57,160 bases of DNA from Fulvivirga sp. (GTDB lineage: Bacteria; Bacteroidota; Bacteroidia; Cytophagales; Cyclobacteriaceae). The position numbers and the translations under genes are program-made. Below, piece by piece: positions 8,489 to 18,978 of this stretch. How positions within the stretch are numbered: position 1 is the stretch's first letter; the number at the start of each line of letters is the position of its first letter. The notes under the pieces are model-generated. The model did no database searches. It was given only the letters and a program-made list of their open reading frames with translations, and was not told the DNA's origin. The stretch spans positions 1-57,160 of the forward strand of contig JANQLQ010000109.1 in the NCBI GenBank assembly GCA_028280565.1. The letters are read 5' to 3'.

Positions 8489-10354
8489 ATGAACGACGCA
8501 ATCATGGAATTAAAAGAAGATTATTCTGAAAATGTGGAGCATAAAGAGTTAAGGCAATGGGTAGATGACATGGCGAGGCTCTGTCAGCCGGCAAGTGTAT
8601 ACTGGTGTGATGGTTCCGAGGAGGAGTATAATGCCTTATGTGACCTATTAGTGAGCAAGGGTACATTTATTAGGTTAAATCAAGAAAAGCGACCCAACAG
8701 TTTCGCTTGTTTCTCAGATCCTAGCGACGTAGCTCGCGTGGAAGACCGAACATATATCTGCAGCCGGGTTAAGGAAGATGCAGGACCTACCAATAACTGG
8801 ATTGATCCTAAAGAAATGAAACAGACCCTCAGCGGACTTTTTGAGGGATGTATGAAAGGTCGTACCATGTATGTGATCCCATTTTGCATGGGACCTTTAG
8901 GCTCTGATATATCACAAGTAGGAGTAGAGATCACAGATTCCGAATACGTGGTAGTGAACATGAAGATCATGACCCGTATGGGAAAAAAAGCATTGGACCA
9001 AATTGGCACCGATGGCGAATTTGTAAAATGCATGCACACCGTAGGAGCACCACTTTCTCCTGGGCAAGAAGATGCTAAATGGCCTTGTAACCCCGATACA
9101 AAATACATTGTACATTTCCCTGAAGAAAGATCCATTGTTTCCTATGGCTCAGGGTATGGTGGCAATGCCCTACTCGGGAAAAAATGTTTCGCCCTCAGGA
9201 TCGCTTCTGTCATGGCCAGGGAAGAGGGCTGGCTTGCAGAGCATATGCTGATCCTAGGTGCTAAAGACCCCAAAGGAACAAAAACCTACGTAGCAGCGGC
9301 ATTCCCCAGTGCCTGTGGTAAAACCAATTTTGCCATGCTGATCCCGCCCAAAGAACTTAACGGATGGGAGATCACCACGGTAGGTGATGATATTGCCTGG
9401 ATAAAACCGGGTGAAGATGGCAAGCTCTATGCGATCAATCCTGAATCTGGCTATTTCGGTGTAGCCCCCGGGACCAACGAAAAAACAAATCCAAACGCTA
9501 TCAAGACGATCAGCGCCAACTCCATTTTCACTAACGTGGCATTGACCCCGGACGGCGATGTATGGTGGGAAGGCCTTACCAAAGAAGCACCCGAAGGATT
9601 GATCGATTGGCATGGACTTCCTTATGACCCTGCTAGCGGTAAACCCGCAGCGCATCCTAACGCTCGTTTTACTACCCCTGCGTCCCAATGCCCTAGTATA
9701 GACAGTGAATGGGAAAATCCTAAAGGGGTACCCATCAGTGCATTTATTGTAGGTGGTAGGAGGAGCACAGCCGTACCCCTGGTGTACCAACCTGTCAACT
9801 GGAACTTTGGGGTGTATGCCGCTTCCACGATCGGTTCTGAAATGACAGCTGCCGCCTTTGGAGAAGTCGGGAAAGTAAGGAGAGACCCTTTCGCTATGTT
9901 GCCGTTCTGCGGGTACAACATGGCCGACTATTTTAACCACTGGTTGCAGTTTGGAAGGAAGCTTCCTAACCCTCTAAGGTTGTTTGTGGTGAACTGGTTC
10001 AGGAAAGACGCTGAAGGCAACTTCCAATGGCCGGGATTTGGTGATAACATGAGGGTACTCCAGTGGATAATAGGGAGGGTTCACGGTGAGACCGGTGCCG
10101 TAGAAAGCCCGATAGGCTGGATGCCTAGGTACCAAGACCTGGACTGGGCAGGCTTAGATTTTTCCGAGGAGCAATTTGACGAGCTTATGTCAATAGACCG
10201 TGAAGCTTGGAAAAGAGAAGTATTAATGCACGAAGAACTTTTCGAACGCATGTACGATAAGCTTCCGAAGGAATTCTTCTTTATGAGAGAGCTTCTTCTT
10301 TCCAGCTTGTGGAGATCGCCTGAAAAATGGGCCTTAGCCCCCGAGAGAGTGTAA
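8489..10354 (+). CDS. pckG: Phosphoenolpyruvate carboxykinase (GTP-type)
   Basis: Converts oxaloacetate plus GTP to phosphoenolpyruvate, CO2 and GDP, the entry step of gluconeogenesis. The GTP-dependent family is identified by the P-loop [12 protein letters not shown] at about residue 272, with the reactive Cys typical of this class (ATP-type enzymes differ), the following GDDIAWI kinase-2 motif, and [10 protein letters not shown]. With the ATG at 8489 the protein has 621 residues, close to the family norm of ~600-620; a GTG at 8465 would add eight residues with no family support. Monocistronic: divergent from the SRAP-like gene and closed by a strong hairpin at 10383-10414. Confidence 0.97.
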   Translation: MNDAIMELKEDYSENVEHKELRQWVDDMARLCQPASVYWCDGSEEEYNALCDLLVSKGTFIRLNQEKRPNSFACFSDPSDVARVEDRTYICSRVKEDAGPTNNWIDPKEMKQTLSGLFEGCMKGRTMYVIPFCMGPLGSDISQVGVEITDSEYVVVNMKIMTRMGKKALDQIGTDGEFVKCMHTVGAPLSPGQEDAKWPCNPDTKYIVHFPEERSIVSYGSGYGGNALLGKKCFALRIASVMAREEGWLAEHMLILGAKDPKGTKTYVAAAFPSACGKTNFAMLIPPKELNGWEITTVGDDIAWIKPGEDGKLYAINPESGYFGVAPGTNEKTNPNAIKTISANSIFTNVALTPDGDVWWEGLTKEAPEGLIDWHGLPYDPASGKPAAHPNARFTTPASQCPSIDSEWENPKGVPISAFIVGGRRSTAVPLVYQPVNWNFGVYAASTIGSEMTAAAFGEVGKVRRDPFAMLPFCGYNMADYFNHWLQFGRKLPNPLRLFVVNWFRKDAEGNFQWPGFGDNMRVLQWIIGRVHGETGAVESPIGWMPRYQDLDWAGLDFSEEQFDELMSIDREAWKREVLMHEELFERMYDKLPKEFFFMRELLLSSLWRSPEKWALAPERV

Positions 10355-10382
10355 TTGTTAATTGTTTTAGGGTTATATATTT

Positions 10383-10420
10383 CAACGGGCCTTGCGTATA
10401 GTCAAGGCCTGTTGGTTTTC
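10383..10420 (+). terminator. Rho-independent terminator of pckG
   Basis: CAACGGGCCTTG (10383-10394) pairs with CAAGGCCTGTTG (10403-10414) over 12 bp with one G-T wobble and an 8-nt loop, followed by GTTTTC. It lies 29 bp after the pckG stop and before the end of the convergent hydrolase gene. Confidence 0.75.
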
Positions 10421-10461
10421 AAATGGGGCATTTTTATTGAAATGGCTGGTTAACGAACCCA

Positions 10462-11424
10462 TTAGCCATGCCCTGCTACAAAGCGTACTGCCCGTTTCTC
10501 AGACCAAAAAAGACCGTCTTTGTTAAACTCCGTAAACCCTACGTGCCCTCCCCGCTTGGGGCTTTGAAAGTGCACTACGGGATGATCCCGCAGCATATCC
10601 ATGGGGTAGCAGTCCTCGGATAAAAAGGGATCGTTCATGGCATTCACGATCAATGTAGGGATGCCAATGTCCTGTACAAAATTAATAGAGCTGCAGGATT
10701 CATAGTAATGGATGGCATTAATGAAACCGTGAAGTGGAGCGGTGTAATGGTCGTCAAAGTCTTGCAGTGTTTTTATACCGTTCAGCGGGGAGGTGTCGAG
10801 CTGGTTTGGCATTAACTGCGCCTTGTTCCGGATCTTTTCTTTCAGGTCGTTTAAAAACCGAAGGGCATACATAAAATTGGAAGGCCGTGAGATCTGGATA
10901 CAGCTGGTGTGTAGGTTAAGAGGCACAGAAAAAGCGACGGCGGAAGCTATTTTTCCTATCGCTTGCTTGCCCATCTCCCCGAGGTATTTCAACGTAAGAT
11001 TGCCTCCTAAGCTGAATCCTACCAAGTGGATATATTCATATGCCTTACCTGAAGCATGATCGATGATCAGTGATAGGTCGTCAGTCGCCCCGCTATGGTA
11101 AAAACGGAGCTGTTTGTTCATTTCTTCGCTACATCCCCGGTAATTCCACGCCATAACGTCGTAACCGGCCCGGTCAAAGGCGCGTGCCATCCCGGTCACA
11201 TAGGCGCGTTTGGAATTTCCTTCTAAGCCATGTGATATGATCACCACGCGCTTGTTTCCTCTTAACACCAGGTCAATATCGAGAAAATCATCGTCCGGGG
11301 TAGGGATCCGCTCTTGATGCGTGTAGCCGAAATCCTTGACCTTGCGCAGCAGGGCAGGTGCAATGGTTTCTATATGAGGATGAAAATAAAGTGCAGGAGC
11401 CTGGTACTGCATAACTGGGATCAT
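10462..11424 (-). CDS. yheT: YheT-family alpha/beta hydrolase
   Basis: Protein of 320 residues without a signal peptide, so cytoplasmic. It has the alpha/beta hydrolase order: oxyanion region SHGLEGN (64-70), an N-Y-R-G-C segment typical of the YheT/ABHD1-3 group, nucleophile elbow GFSLGG with Ser138, acid Asp265 in NAMNDPF and His294 in GGHVGF. Length matches the family. The natural substrate is unknown; relatives are esterases or lipases. The gene converges on pckG and diverges from the TonB receptor at 11596. Confidence 0.88.
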   Translation of the reverse strand: MIPVMQYQAPALYFHPHIETIAPALLRKVKDFGYTHQERIPTPDDDFLDIDLVLRGNKRVVIISHGLEGNSKRAYVTGMARAFDRAGYDVMAWNYRGCSEEMNKQLRFYHSGATDDLSLIIDHASGKAYEYIHLVGFSLGGNLTLKYLGEMGKQAIGKIASAVAFSVPLNLHTSCIQISRPSNFMYALRFLNDLKEKIRNKAQLMPNQLDTSPLNGIKTLQDFDDHYTAPLHGFINAIHYYESCSSINFVQDIGIPTLIVNAMNDPFLSEDCYPMDMLRDHPVVHFQSPKRGGHVGFTEFNKDGLFWSEKRAVRFVAGHG

Positions 11425-11595
11425 TCAATGGCATAACGATTATACTAAAAATTGCGGTCTTTTTGAAAGAAATTTATACCGGGCAGGTTTTAAGGACGTT
11501 ATAAATTTTTTTTTAAACAAAACGTCAACCCTTTTATAAGTTGTGTAGTCTTTAGGATCGAAAACGAATATACTTTCAAACAAAAACTCAAATTG

Positions 11596-13956
11596 ATGAA
11601 TAAAAAACTCCGAATGAAGAGGTTCTTTTTACTGGCTATGATCCTTATCCCGGGCCTTACCTTGGGGCAGTCAAAGTTTACACTGAATGGCTATGTAAAA
11701 GATGCCAGTAACGGTGAGGAGCTCATCGGCGTGACGGTGTATGTGCATGAGCTAAAGACAGGTACGGCTACGAATGTCTATGGTTTCTACGCCTTAAGCT
11801 TGCCACAGGGCAGTTACGAGATCACCTTCAGTTCAGTCGGGTATCAGCCGGTAAGAAAGTCCGTGGAATTAACCCGGAACATGGAATTTAACGTAGAACT
11901 TCCGGTACAGATCACGGAGATGGATGAAATCGTAGTGACCGGGGATGCCCTTGACGCCAATGTTACGGATATAAAGATGAGCCGTAACGAGATCAATGTA
12001 AAACAGGTCAAGCGCCTGCCTGCACTTTTTGGCGAACCGGATATCATTAAAACCATCCAAATGTTACCGGGGGTGAGTTCTGCGGGTGAAGGGACTTCCA
12101 GCTTTTTTGTGAGAGGAGGTAGCGCAGATCAAAACCTGATCCTGATCGATGAGGCGCCGGTGTATGACCCTTCTCACCTTTTTGGCCTTTTTTCGGTGTT
12201 TAATGCTGATGTGATCAAAGAGTCCGAGCTGTACCGGGGGGGTATACCCTCACGTTTCGGGGGGCGGCTTTCATCAATTTTGGAGGTACGTACCAAGGAT
12301 GGGAATAACAAAAAGCTGGAAGGCAGCGGGGGCATTGGCAGCCTGGCGAGCCGTATCATGCTGGAAGGACCTATTCGCAAAGAAAAAAGCTCGTTTATTG
12401 TTTCTGCCAGGAGGTCTTATGTTGATCTTTTCTTACGGGCGGCTGGCGAGGAAAATACGGTCCATTTTTATGATGTGAACGCTAAGGTTAACTGGAAACA
12501 TAATAACAATAATCGCTTCTTTGCGGCCATCTACCTCGGGCGCGACGTTTTTGATTTTGACGACACTTTCGGGTTTGATTGGGGGAATGCCACGGCTACG
12601 TTCCGCTGGAATCACCTCTTTAACGACCGGCTCTTTTCCAATACGTCCATTATTGCCAGTAATTTTGATTATGCCATGGAATTGGACGATGAATCGCAGG
12701 GCTTTAAATGGACCTCTAACATTCGTGAGGTGACGCTAAAAGAAGACCTGAACTATTTTGTAAGCCCTAGCGTAGAGTTGAATTTCGGCTACCACGTGTC
12801 ATACAGGAGCTTTGAGCCCGGTGTCATAGAGCCTAACTCTGACCGGTCGCTGTTTACACGTACAGAACTGCAAAATGAATTTGCGCTGGACCATGCCTTT
12901 TATTTAGAAAACCAGCACAAGATCAGCAATAAATTGACCCTGCTGTATGGCGCTAGGCTTTCTATTTTCCAAAGTATCGGGGAGTCTGACATTTACCTTT
13001 ACGAGGACCCGCAGGATAATGTGAATATCGTCCGTACGGATACACTCAGCTTTGACAATTTTGAGAACATCAAAACCTTCGTCAACCTAGAGCCAAGGTT
13101 TTCAGCACGTTACATGCTGAACCCTGCCAGCTCTGTGAAATTCTCTTACAATCGAATGGTGCAAAATACCCATCTCATCTCGGCAGGGACAGTTCCTATC
13201 CCTTTCAACACATGGGCGCCCACCTCTTACTACCTAGAGCCACAGCTGGCCGATCAAATAGCGGTAGGATATTTCAGGAATTTCAAAGACAATGCCTTTG
13301 AGTTTTCAGCAGAAGCTTATTACAAAGACATTAATAATGTCACTGATTTTGCGGATAATGCAGAGATCTTTTTCAATGAAGACCTTTCTACGGAATATCG
13401 GCAGGGCGATTCCTGGTCCTACGGCCTGGAGCTTATGTTGCAGAAAAAAGAAGGGAGATTTACCGGCTTCACCAGCTACACATGGTCCAGGACTGAGCGC
13501 GATATCCCGGACGTAAATCTTAATGAGCCCTTCCTGGCCAACTACGATCGAAGGCATAACTTCAACATTGTCGGGACTTATGAATTAAACAATAAGTGGA
13601 CATTTGGCGCAAATTTCACCTACACCACCGGGCGACCTTTCACGTTGCCTAGTGGAAAATATCAATACGAGGATTACCAGGTGGACCTGATCACCGAACG
13701 GAATGCTTCGAAGCTACCGGACTTTCACCGGTTAGACCTTTCCGCCACGTTAATACCACAAAACAAGAGAGGAAGAAAGTGGCAGGGGAGCTGGGTATTT
13801 TCCATTTACAATGCCTACAGCCGGAAAAATGCCTTCACCATTTATACACAAACCCCCGAGGATAGCAACGGGGAGCCTATTCGCAACCAAAAAGAAGCAC
13901 GTTTGATCTACCTTTTCCCCATTTTACCTTCCGTTACCTATAACGTTAAATTCTAA
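11596..13956 (+). CDS. TonB-dependent outer-membrane receptor with N-terminal carboxypeptidase-regulatory-like domain (copy 1)
   Basis: Protein of 786 residues from the ATG at 11596. Signal peptide to about residue 25, then a CarboxypepD_reg-like beta-sandwich (FTLNGYVKDASNGEELIGVTV to about 110), a plug domain (about 130-245, with LPGVSSAGEGTSSFFVRGG and the NGG-like turn region), and a ~540-residue beta-barrel ending in SVTYNVKF, whose terminal aromatic is the usual outer-membrane insertion signal. Such receptors import large or scarce substrates using TonB energy. It is shorter than SusC proteins and is followed 10 bp later by a DUF4249 lipoprotein, a standard pairing. It is clearly paralogous to the receptor at 14972, and substrate is unknown. 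Confidence 0.92.
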   Translation: MNKKLRMKRFFLLAMILIPGLTLGQSKFTLNGYVKDASNGEELIGVTVYVHELKTGTATNVYGFYALSLPQGSYEITFSSVGYQPVRKSVELTRNMEFNVELPVQITEMDEIVVTGDALDANVTDIKMSRNEINVKQVKRLPALFGEPDIIKTIQMLPGVSSAGEGTSSFFVRGGSADQNLILIDEAPVYDPSHLFGLFSVFNADVIKESELYRGGIPSRFGGRLSSILEVRTKDGNNKKLEGSGGIGSLASRIMLEGPIRKEKSSFIVSARRSYVDLFLRAAGEENTVHFYDVNAKVNWKHNNNNRFFAAIYLGRDVFDFDDTFGFDWGNATATFRWNHLFNDRLFSNTSIIASNFDYAMELDDESQGFKWTSNIREVTLKEDLNYFVSPSVELNFGYHVSYRSFEPGVIEPNSDRSLFTRTELQNEFALDHAFYLENQHKISNKLTLLYGARLSIFQSIGESDIYLYEDPQDNVNIVRTDTLSFDNFENIKTFVNLEPRFSARYMLNPASSVKFSYNRMVQNTHLISAGTVPIPFNTWAPTSYYLEPQLADQIAVGYFRNFKDNAFEFSAEAYYKDINNVTDFADNAEIFFNEDLSTEYRQGDSWSYGLELMLQKKEGRFTGFTSYTWSRTERDIPDVNLNEPFLANYDRRHNFNIVGTYELNNKWTFGANFTYTTGRPFTLPSGKYQYEDYQVDLITERNASKLPDFHRLDLSATLIPQNKRGRKWQGSWVFSIYNAYSRKNAFTIYTQTPEDSNGEPIRNQKEARLIYLFPILPSVTYNVKF

Positions 13957-13966
13957 AGACCTTAAA

Positions 13967-14800
13967 ATGAAAAATATCATAAAGACTTTCGCATTGCTTT
14001 TGTTATTCAATGCCTGTGATGAGCCTATTACCATCGATAGCGACTCGGTAGAACCTGTCGTGATCATCGAAGGCTTGGTGACAGACCAAATGACATCACA
14101 TTATGTCAGGGTTTCCAGGAGTGTGGATTTTTACGATGATGTGGCGGTTGAGCCTGTCCTTGATGCCCAGGTGAGCATTCGTGATGACCAGGGTAATCTC
14201 TATTCATTTGATCATAACCCTTGGAATAATGCTGAGCAGCAGGGCTACTATTATTCGGATATCGAATTTGCCGGCCAGGTAGGGACTACCTATTCGCTCA
14301 CGGTAACCATCGGTGAAGAAGTGTACCGTGCCTCGGACCGTTTGCAGCCCATTATGGCAATTGATTCACTGACCGTAAGCTTGGACGAAGACGAATTTGA
14401 CGACCCCGAGGATCCCGGTTATTATTACGAGGTGCTGTTTTTTGCGCGTGAACCCCAGGATAGGAAAGACTTTTACTTGTTCAAGTTCTATCGAAATGAT
14501 AGCATACTTCGTGACGACGAGGATGATATCTACTTTTCTGATGACGACCTGCTGGCCGAAGAGATCAACGGGATACCTACGGCAGGGTATTATAGCCTTG
14601 GAGACCAGGCACGGGTAGAGATGTACAGCATGAGCAGGCAGGGTTTCATTTATTACAATGACCTGATCAATTTATTACAAGGAGATGGTGGTATGTTCGG
14701 GGCGCCCCCGGTCAACCCCAGGACAAACCTGGACAACGACGCGCTGGGCTTTTTCCAAGTCAGCGCCGTAGTGTCAGAAGAGATCGCGATAGAGTTTTGA
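13967..14800 (+). CDS. DUF4249 family lipoprotein (partner of receptor copy 1)
   Basis: Protein of 277 residues with a short signal and lipobox-like FNAC at Cys17, then the DUF4249 pattern: VVIIEGLVTDQ near the start, a beta-sandwich region with V-S-I-R-D-D-Q-G, and an AIDSL segment in the middle. DUF4249 proteins are surface or periplasmic lipoproteins encoded next to TonB receptors in Bacteroidota and are thought to help substrate capture, by analogy with SusD. The gene starts 10 bp after the receptor stop and is closed by a strong terminator at 14808, so the pair is one transcription unit. It is very acidic (runs such as DEDEFDD), which could favour cation binding; that is inference. Confidence 0.85.
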   Translation: MKNIIKTFALLLLFNACDEPITIDSDSVEPVVIIEGLVTDQMTSHYVRVSRSVDFYDDVAVEPVLDAQVSIRDDQGNLYSFDHNPWNNAEQQGYYYSDIEFAGQVGTTYSLTVTIGEEVYRASDRLQPIMAIDSLTVSLDEDEFDDPEDPGYYYEVLFFAREPQDRKDFYLFKFYRNDSILRDDEDDIYFSDDDLLAEEINGIPTAGYYSLGDQARVEMYSMSRQGFIYYNDLINLLQGDGGMFGAPPVNPRTNLDNDALGFFQVSAVVSEEIAIEF

Positions 14801-14807
14801 CCCTGCG

Positions 14808-14845
14808 CCTGGGGTGTTTTCCCGGCACCCCAGGTACATCTTTTT
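14808..14845 (+). terminator. Rho-independent terminator of the first receptor/DUF4249 pair
   Basis: CCTGGGGTG (14808-14816) pairs perfectly with CACCCCAGG (14826-14834) across a 9-nt loop and is followed within 6 nt by a TTTTT run. It separates the two receptor/lipoprotein pairs. Confidence 0.75.
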
Positions 14846-14971
14846 GGGCTCAACTTGCCAAGACTGTCAAGTACCTGGCCACGGTGTTAAACTTTCTTCA
14901 AATAATTGGAACAAAATAGTGCTACAAATGTCTATATAAGAAGTTTGACACCAACATTGAATCGGGTATTT

Positions 14972-17353
14972 ATGGCGTGCGTAATTTCTTTGCGAAGAAC
15001 TTGGCTTGTGTTGTTCTTCTTCGTGTCTTCTTGGGCTGGCGTAGCCCAAGAAAAATTCACACTCAATGGCTATGTAAAAGATGGTGGCAATGGAGAAGCT
15101 TTAATTGGGGCCACTGTGTTGATCAAGGAGATATCAGGCGGGGGAGCTACCAATGTCTATGGCTTTTATTCCGTTACCCTTGCCCCAGGCACCTATACCG
15201 TGGAGTATAGCTACATCGGTTATGCTTCTCAATCACAAACTATTTCTATTGATAGCAACCAGCGACTGGACATTGAGCTGGCAGCCTCCGGCACACAACT
15301 GGAAGAGGTGGTGATCAAAGGAGAAGCCGAAGATGAGAATGTGTCGAGCGTGGAGATGAGCACAAACAAGCTCGATGTAAAGACCATCCAAAAGATCCCG
15401 GCATTCCTAGGTGAGGTAGATGTGCTCAGGAGCATCCAATTACTCCCGGGGGTGAGCTCCGTAGGGGAGGGGTCCTCTGGGTTTAATGTACGTGGAGGCA
15501 ATGTAGGTCAAAACTTGGTCTTGTTAGATGACGCCCCGGTCTATAACTCTTCCCATCTGTTCGGGTTTTTCTCCGTGTTTAATCCTGACGCTGTTAAGGA
15601 CATAAAACTGATCAAAGGTGGGGTACCTGCTAACTATGGAGGCCGGCTGGCCTCTATCCTGGACGTACGTATGAAAGAAGGGAACTCGAAGGAAATGGAG
15701 GTATCTGGGGGCGTGGGTACTGTATTCAGCCGTTTGGCTGTGCAGGGCCCTATTAAAAAGGACAAAGCCAGCTTCCTCGTCGCCGGCCGGAGATCTTATG
15801 TAGACATATTCGCACGTCCCTTTACTGGGGATGCCACGTTGTTTTTCTACGACCTTACCACCAAAGTCAATTATGACATTAACAAAAAGAACCGTCTGTT
15901 CCTTTCGGGCTATTTTGGTAGGGATGTATTCCGTTTTGATGAGCAACAGGGCTTCGATTGGGGAAGTATCACGGGTACGTTACGTTGGAATCATCTCTTT
16001 AATGATCGCTTGTTTTCAAATTTTGCTTTCTTCGTTTCTACTTATGATTACGGCTTTAGCTTTGGGGAGAACGACCTGGACCGGTTCGATTGGGAATCGA
16101 GGATATTGACCTACACCTTCAAGCCATCTTTTAATTATTTTCTCAATACCAATAATGAATTACTGATCGGTGGAGAAACCACCCTGTACGATTTTAAGCC
16201 GGCTGATGCACAAGGTGTTTCTGATGGTGTGGTGACCGATATCAGCTTAGATGAAAAATTTTCACTAGAGAGCGCCGTGTATGTCGATAACACTCAAAAG
16301 GTGAACGACAGGCTCACACTGAAATACGGGCTCAGGTTTTCTACCTTCCAATACCTCGGGGTAAACACGGTTTATGATTATGAGATCGTAGAACCGGGAA
16401 GACGCCAGCAGCTTGTTTCGGAGGAAGAAGTGGACCCAAGTGATATCATAGAGAGTTTTTCTAATTGGGAGCCTCGCTTTTCCTTTCGCTACCAAATTGG
16501 TAAAGGGTCTATCAAAGGGAGTTACATGCGCACGGCCCAGTACATCCACCTAATTTCGAACACTGCGGCTTCTACTCCTATTGATCTCTGGACTCCCAGT
16601 ACGAACAATATCGATCCCCAAATTGGCGAACAGGTGGCCTTTGGGTACTTTCGCAATTTTGGTTCGGGAAATACCTATGAAGCTTCCATAGAAACCTACT
16701 ATCGTGACAATCAAAATCAATTGGAATTTGTAAAGGGGGCAGACCTGTTTTTAAATGAATTCATAGAGGGTGACCTGATCAGCGGTGAGGGTAGGGCCTA
16801 CGGGGTGGAATTCAGCCTGAAAAAAAACAAGGGTAAGCTCAATGGCTGGATCAGCTACACCTTGGGCCGGTCAGAATTACGGGTAGACGGGATCAATCGT
16901 AACGAATGGTATCCCACCCGGTTTGATCAAACCCATAACCTGAAAATATTTGGAAGTTATATCTTATCCGCAAGGACCTCCTTTTCCGGTAATTTTACTT
17001 TCATCAGCGGTGCCCCAGTTACCGCACCTACCTCCAGGTTTACCCAGCAAGGCTTGGTAATACCGTTCGATTATTTTGATTCTAGGAATGGGCTCAGGGT
17101 GCCATCTACCCACCGGCTAGACCTGTCCCTGACCATCCAGATGCGAACGGAGAAGAAAGGGCGTGTGAGGAAAAATAGTGATGAACTGGTAATATCTTTA
17201 TACAATGCCTACGGAAGGAGAAATCCATTTTCCATCTTTTTTGCGCAGGAAGATGGGCAGGTACTGCCCGGTGATCCTGTGAATACACTGGCCTACAGGT
17301 TTTCCATAGTAGGAGCCCCGGTACCTTCAATCTCTTACAACTTTAAATTTTAA
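14972..17353 (+). CDS. TonB-dependent outer-membrane receptor with N-terminal carboxypeptidase-regulatory-like domain (copy 2)
   Basis: Protein of 793 residues from the ATG at 14972, chosen because a signal peptide (hydrophobic 10-25, ending GVAQ) begins right there; an upstream in-frame TTG at 14906 would bury it. Domain order is identical to copy 1: carboxypeptidase-regulatory-like domain beginning KFTLNGYVKDGGNGEALIG, plug with LPGVSSVGEGSSGFNVRGG, and a barrel ending SISYNFKF. Long colinear identity with copy 1, especially over residues 30-260, shows an old tandem duplication. The DUF4249 gene follows after 5 bp. Substrate unknown, but barrel divergence suggests the two copies import different ligands. 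Confidence 0.92.
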   Translation: MACVISLRRTWLVLFFFVSSWAGVAQEKFTLNGYVKDGGNGEALIGATVLIKEISGGGATNVYGFYSVTLAPGTYTVEYSYIGYASQSQTISIDSNQRLDIELAASGTQLEEVVIKGEAEDENVSSVEMSTNKLDVKTIQKIPAFLGEVDVLRSIQLLPGVSSVGEGSSGFNVRGGNVGQNLVLLDDAPVYNSSHLFGFFSVFNPDAVKDIKLIKGGVPANYGGRLASILDVRMKEGNSKEMEVSGGVGTVFSRLAVQGPIKKDKASFLVAGRRSYVDIFARPFTGDATLFFYDLTTKVNYDINKKNRLFLSGYFGRDVFRFDEQQGFDWGSITGTLRWNHLFNDRLFSNFAFFVSTYDYGFSFGENDLDRFDWESRILTYTFKPSFNYFLNTNNELLIGGETTLYDFKPADAQGVSDGVVTDISLDEKFSLESAVYVDNTQKVNDRLTLKYGLRFSTFQYLGVNTVYDYEIVEPGRRQQLVSEEEVDPSDIIESFSNWEPRFSFRYQIGKGSIKGSYMRTAQYIHLISNTAASTPIDLWTPSTNNIDPQIGEQVAFGYFRNFGSGNTYEASIETYYRDNQNQLEFVKGADLFLNEFIEGDLISGEGRAYGVEFSLKKNKGKLNGWISYTLGRSELRVDGINRNEWYPTRFDQTHNLKIFGSYILSARTSFSGNFTFISGAPVTAPTSRFTQQGLVIPFDYFDSRNGLRVPSTHRLDLSLTIQMRTEKKGRVRKNSDELVISLYNAYGRRNPFSIFFAQEDGQVLPGDPVNTLAYRFSIVGAPVPSISYNFKF

Positions 17354-17358
17354 CCGCC

Positions 17359-18264
17359 ATGAAAAAGGTTTTTATCTTACTCGTTTTGGTAGCAGGCTTA
17401 TGGAGTTGTGAGGACTCGGTGAATATTAGTCTTAACGATGCGCCACCCGTTTTAGTCGTCGATGCTTGGATCAATAATAAGCCGGAGGTCCAGGTGATCC
17501 GCCTTAGCCAATCGCAGCCATTCTTTGAGTCTGAGCTTCCACCCCCAGTCAGTGGTGCGGAAATTACCGTGAGCAGTTCGGAAGGGAATACATTCACATT
17601 TTCCGAAGAGGGAGTACCCGGGGAATATCGCTGGAACCCCATCACCAATGGAAACTCTATCGGCGCTATTGGTACCACTTACCAGCTTTCAATTCGTGTA
17701 GACGACGAAAGCTATACTGCAGTGTCCCAGATCAATAGGGTGCCTGCGATCGACTCGATCACCTTCACGTTCGAAGAGGAGCGCAACCCGTTCCAGCCGG
17801 AGGGATACTACGGCGAGTTTGTAAGTACCGACCCCGTAGGAGTAGGAGATACTTACTGGATACGCACCTTTAAGAACGGTATATATCAAAATCGGCCCTT
17901 TGACCTTACGATCGCTTTTGACGCCGGGTTCAGCCAGGGTGGAGTGATTGATGGAGTGGTGTTCATTCAACCCATACAAGATGCTGTAAATCCACTGAAC
18001 GAAGACCTGGACGAGATCGTGCCTTATGAAATAGGCGACTCGTTGTACGTAGAGATACATTCTATCACCAATGAAGCTTTCTTTTTCTTGCAAGAGGTAC
18101 AGATCCAAACGCAACGTGATGGCGGATTCGACGAGATTTTTGCCGAGCCTTTGGAAAATGTACCCACGAATATCATTAACGTAAATGAGAACTCTACGCG
18201 AAGAGCCATTGGCTACTTTTGTGTATCGGCTGTGGAAAGCCGTGGGAGAAGGCTCACAGAGTAA
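17359..18264 (+). CDS. DUF4249 family lipoprotein (partner of receptor copy 2)
   Basis: Protein of 301 residues with signal peptide and lipobox-like LWSC at Cys16, followed by DUF4249 features: PPVLVVDAWINNKPEVQVIRLSQ, V-S-G-A-E-I-T-V-S, a mid-protein PAIDSITF segment, and a C-terminal FCVSA strand. It is more distant from the first DUF4249 protein than the receptors are from each other, as expected if it contacts the substrate. It starts 5 bp after the receptor stop. No strong terminator was found after it; an imperfect CATAAC/GTTATG hairpin at 18345-18372 is the best candidate. Confidence 0.83.
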   Translation: MKKVFILLVLVAGLWSCEDSVNISLNDAPPVLVVDAWINNKPEVQVIRLSQSQPFFESELPPPVSGAEITVSSSEGNTFTFSEEGVPGEYRWNPITNGNSIGAIGTTYQLSIRVDDESYTAVSQINRVPAIDSITFTFEEERNPFQPEGYYGEFVSTDPVGVGDTYWIRTFKNGIYQNRPFDLTIAFDAGFSQGGVIDGVVFIQPIQDAVNPLNEDLDEIVPYEIGDSLYVEIHSITNEAFFFLQEVQIQTQRDGGFDEIFAEPLENVPTNIINVNENSTRRAIGYFCVSAVESRGRRLTE

Positions 18265-18516
18265 CCACTTGTGCCAGGGTGGGGTTCCCTTGATACATGT
18301 TAACACGCTGCCAGTGTATCGAATGCTTCGGTGGTGCCGTATTCCATAACCAGGTTTAAACTGGCGGTTATGAGGCATAACCGGTTGACGTAGGGTTCAG
18401 CATTTGAGCACACATTTTGAAACCCAATTCAATTTATACCTTCCTTCTACATACTAAACGCCTGGTTTTAGCGTTACACGAGTAAAGTTTTAGGATCTAT
18501 TCTAAGCCCCCAAGCT

Positions 18517-18852
18517 ATGTCTCGTCCGTCGTTTGTCCTACACAAAACCGGGAATCGTCAATTCCATTTTAATTTATTGGGGGAAAGTGGAGAAACTATT
18601 CTCACCAGTAGGCATTACACGACTAAAAATGCTTGCTTTAGTGGCATAGACTCTGTTAAGAGAAACGCTGTGCAAAGTATACGCTACAGGAAAAGGGTGG
18701 CGCTGAACGGGTTACACTATTACAATTTAAAAGCCGAAAATGGCCGGATCATTGGCAGAAGCGAACAATACAGGTCCGAAACTTCGCGTAATAAAAGCAT
18801 GGCTTCCGTAATAGCAAATGCCCCTATAGCCGCCATTGAAGACCGTACTTAA
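18517..18852 (+). CDS. DUF1508 (YegP-like) protein with two repeats
   Basis: Protein of 111 residues made of two tandem copies of the short DUF1508/YegP motif: F-x-F-N-L-x-G-E-S-G-E-T-I-L-T-S (about 12-27) and YNLKAENGRIIGRSEQY (about 69-85), each followed by a helix with a basic and Asn/Ala-rich pattern. YegP-type proteins are small cytoplasmic proteins of unknown role, often stress-associated. There is no signal peptide. It is flanked by intergenic space on both sides and is apparently monocistronic. Confidence 0.75.
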   Translation: MSRPSFVLHKTGNRQFHFNLLGESGETILTSRHYTTKNACFSGIDSVKRNAVQSIRYRKRVALNGLHYYNLKAENGRIIGRSEQYRSETSRNKSMASVIANAPIAAIEDRT

Positions 18853-18978
18853 CTGGGTTCACTAGGAAAGTTTTTCAAAAATTGATTTATACCAGCAGGT
18901 GACCATCCCTGGGGTACCAGTACTACTTTGTCACATTTAATTAGTTGATAGACATGAATTTAAAGATAAGGGAGCCCG

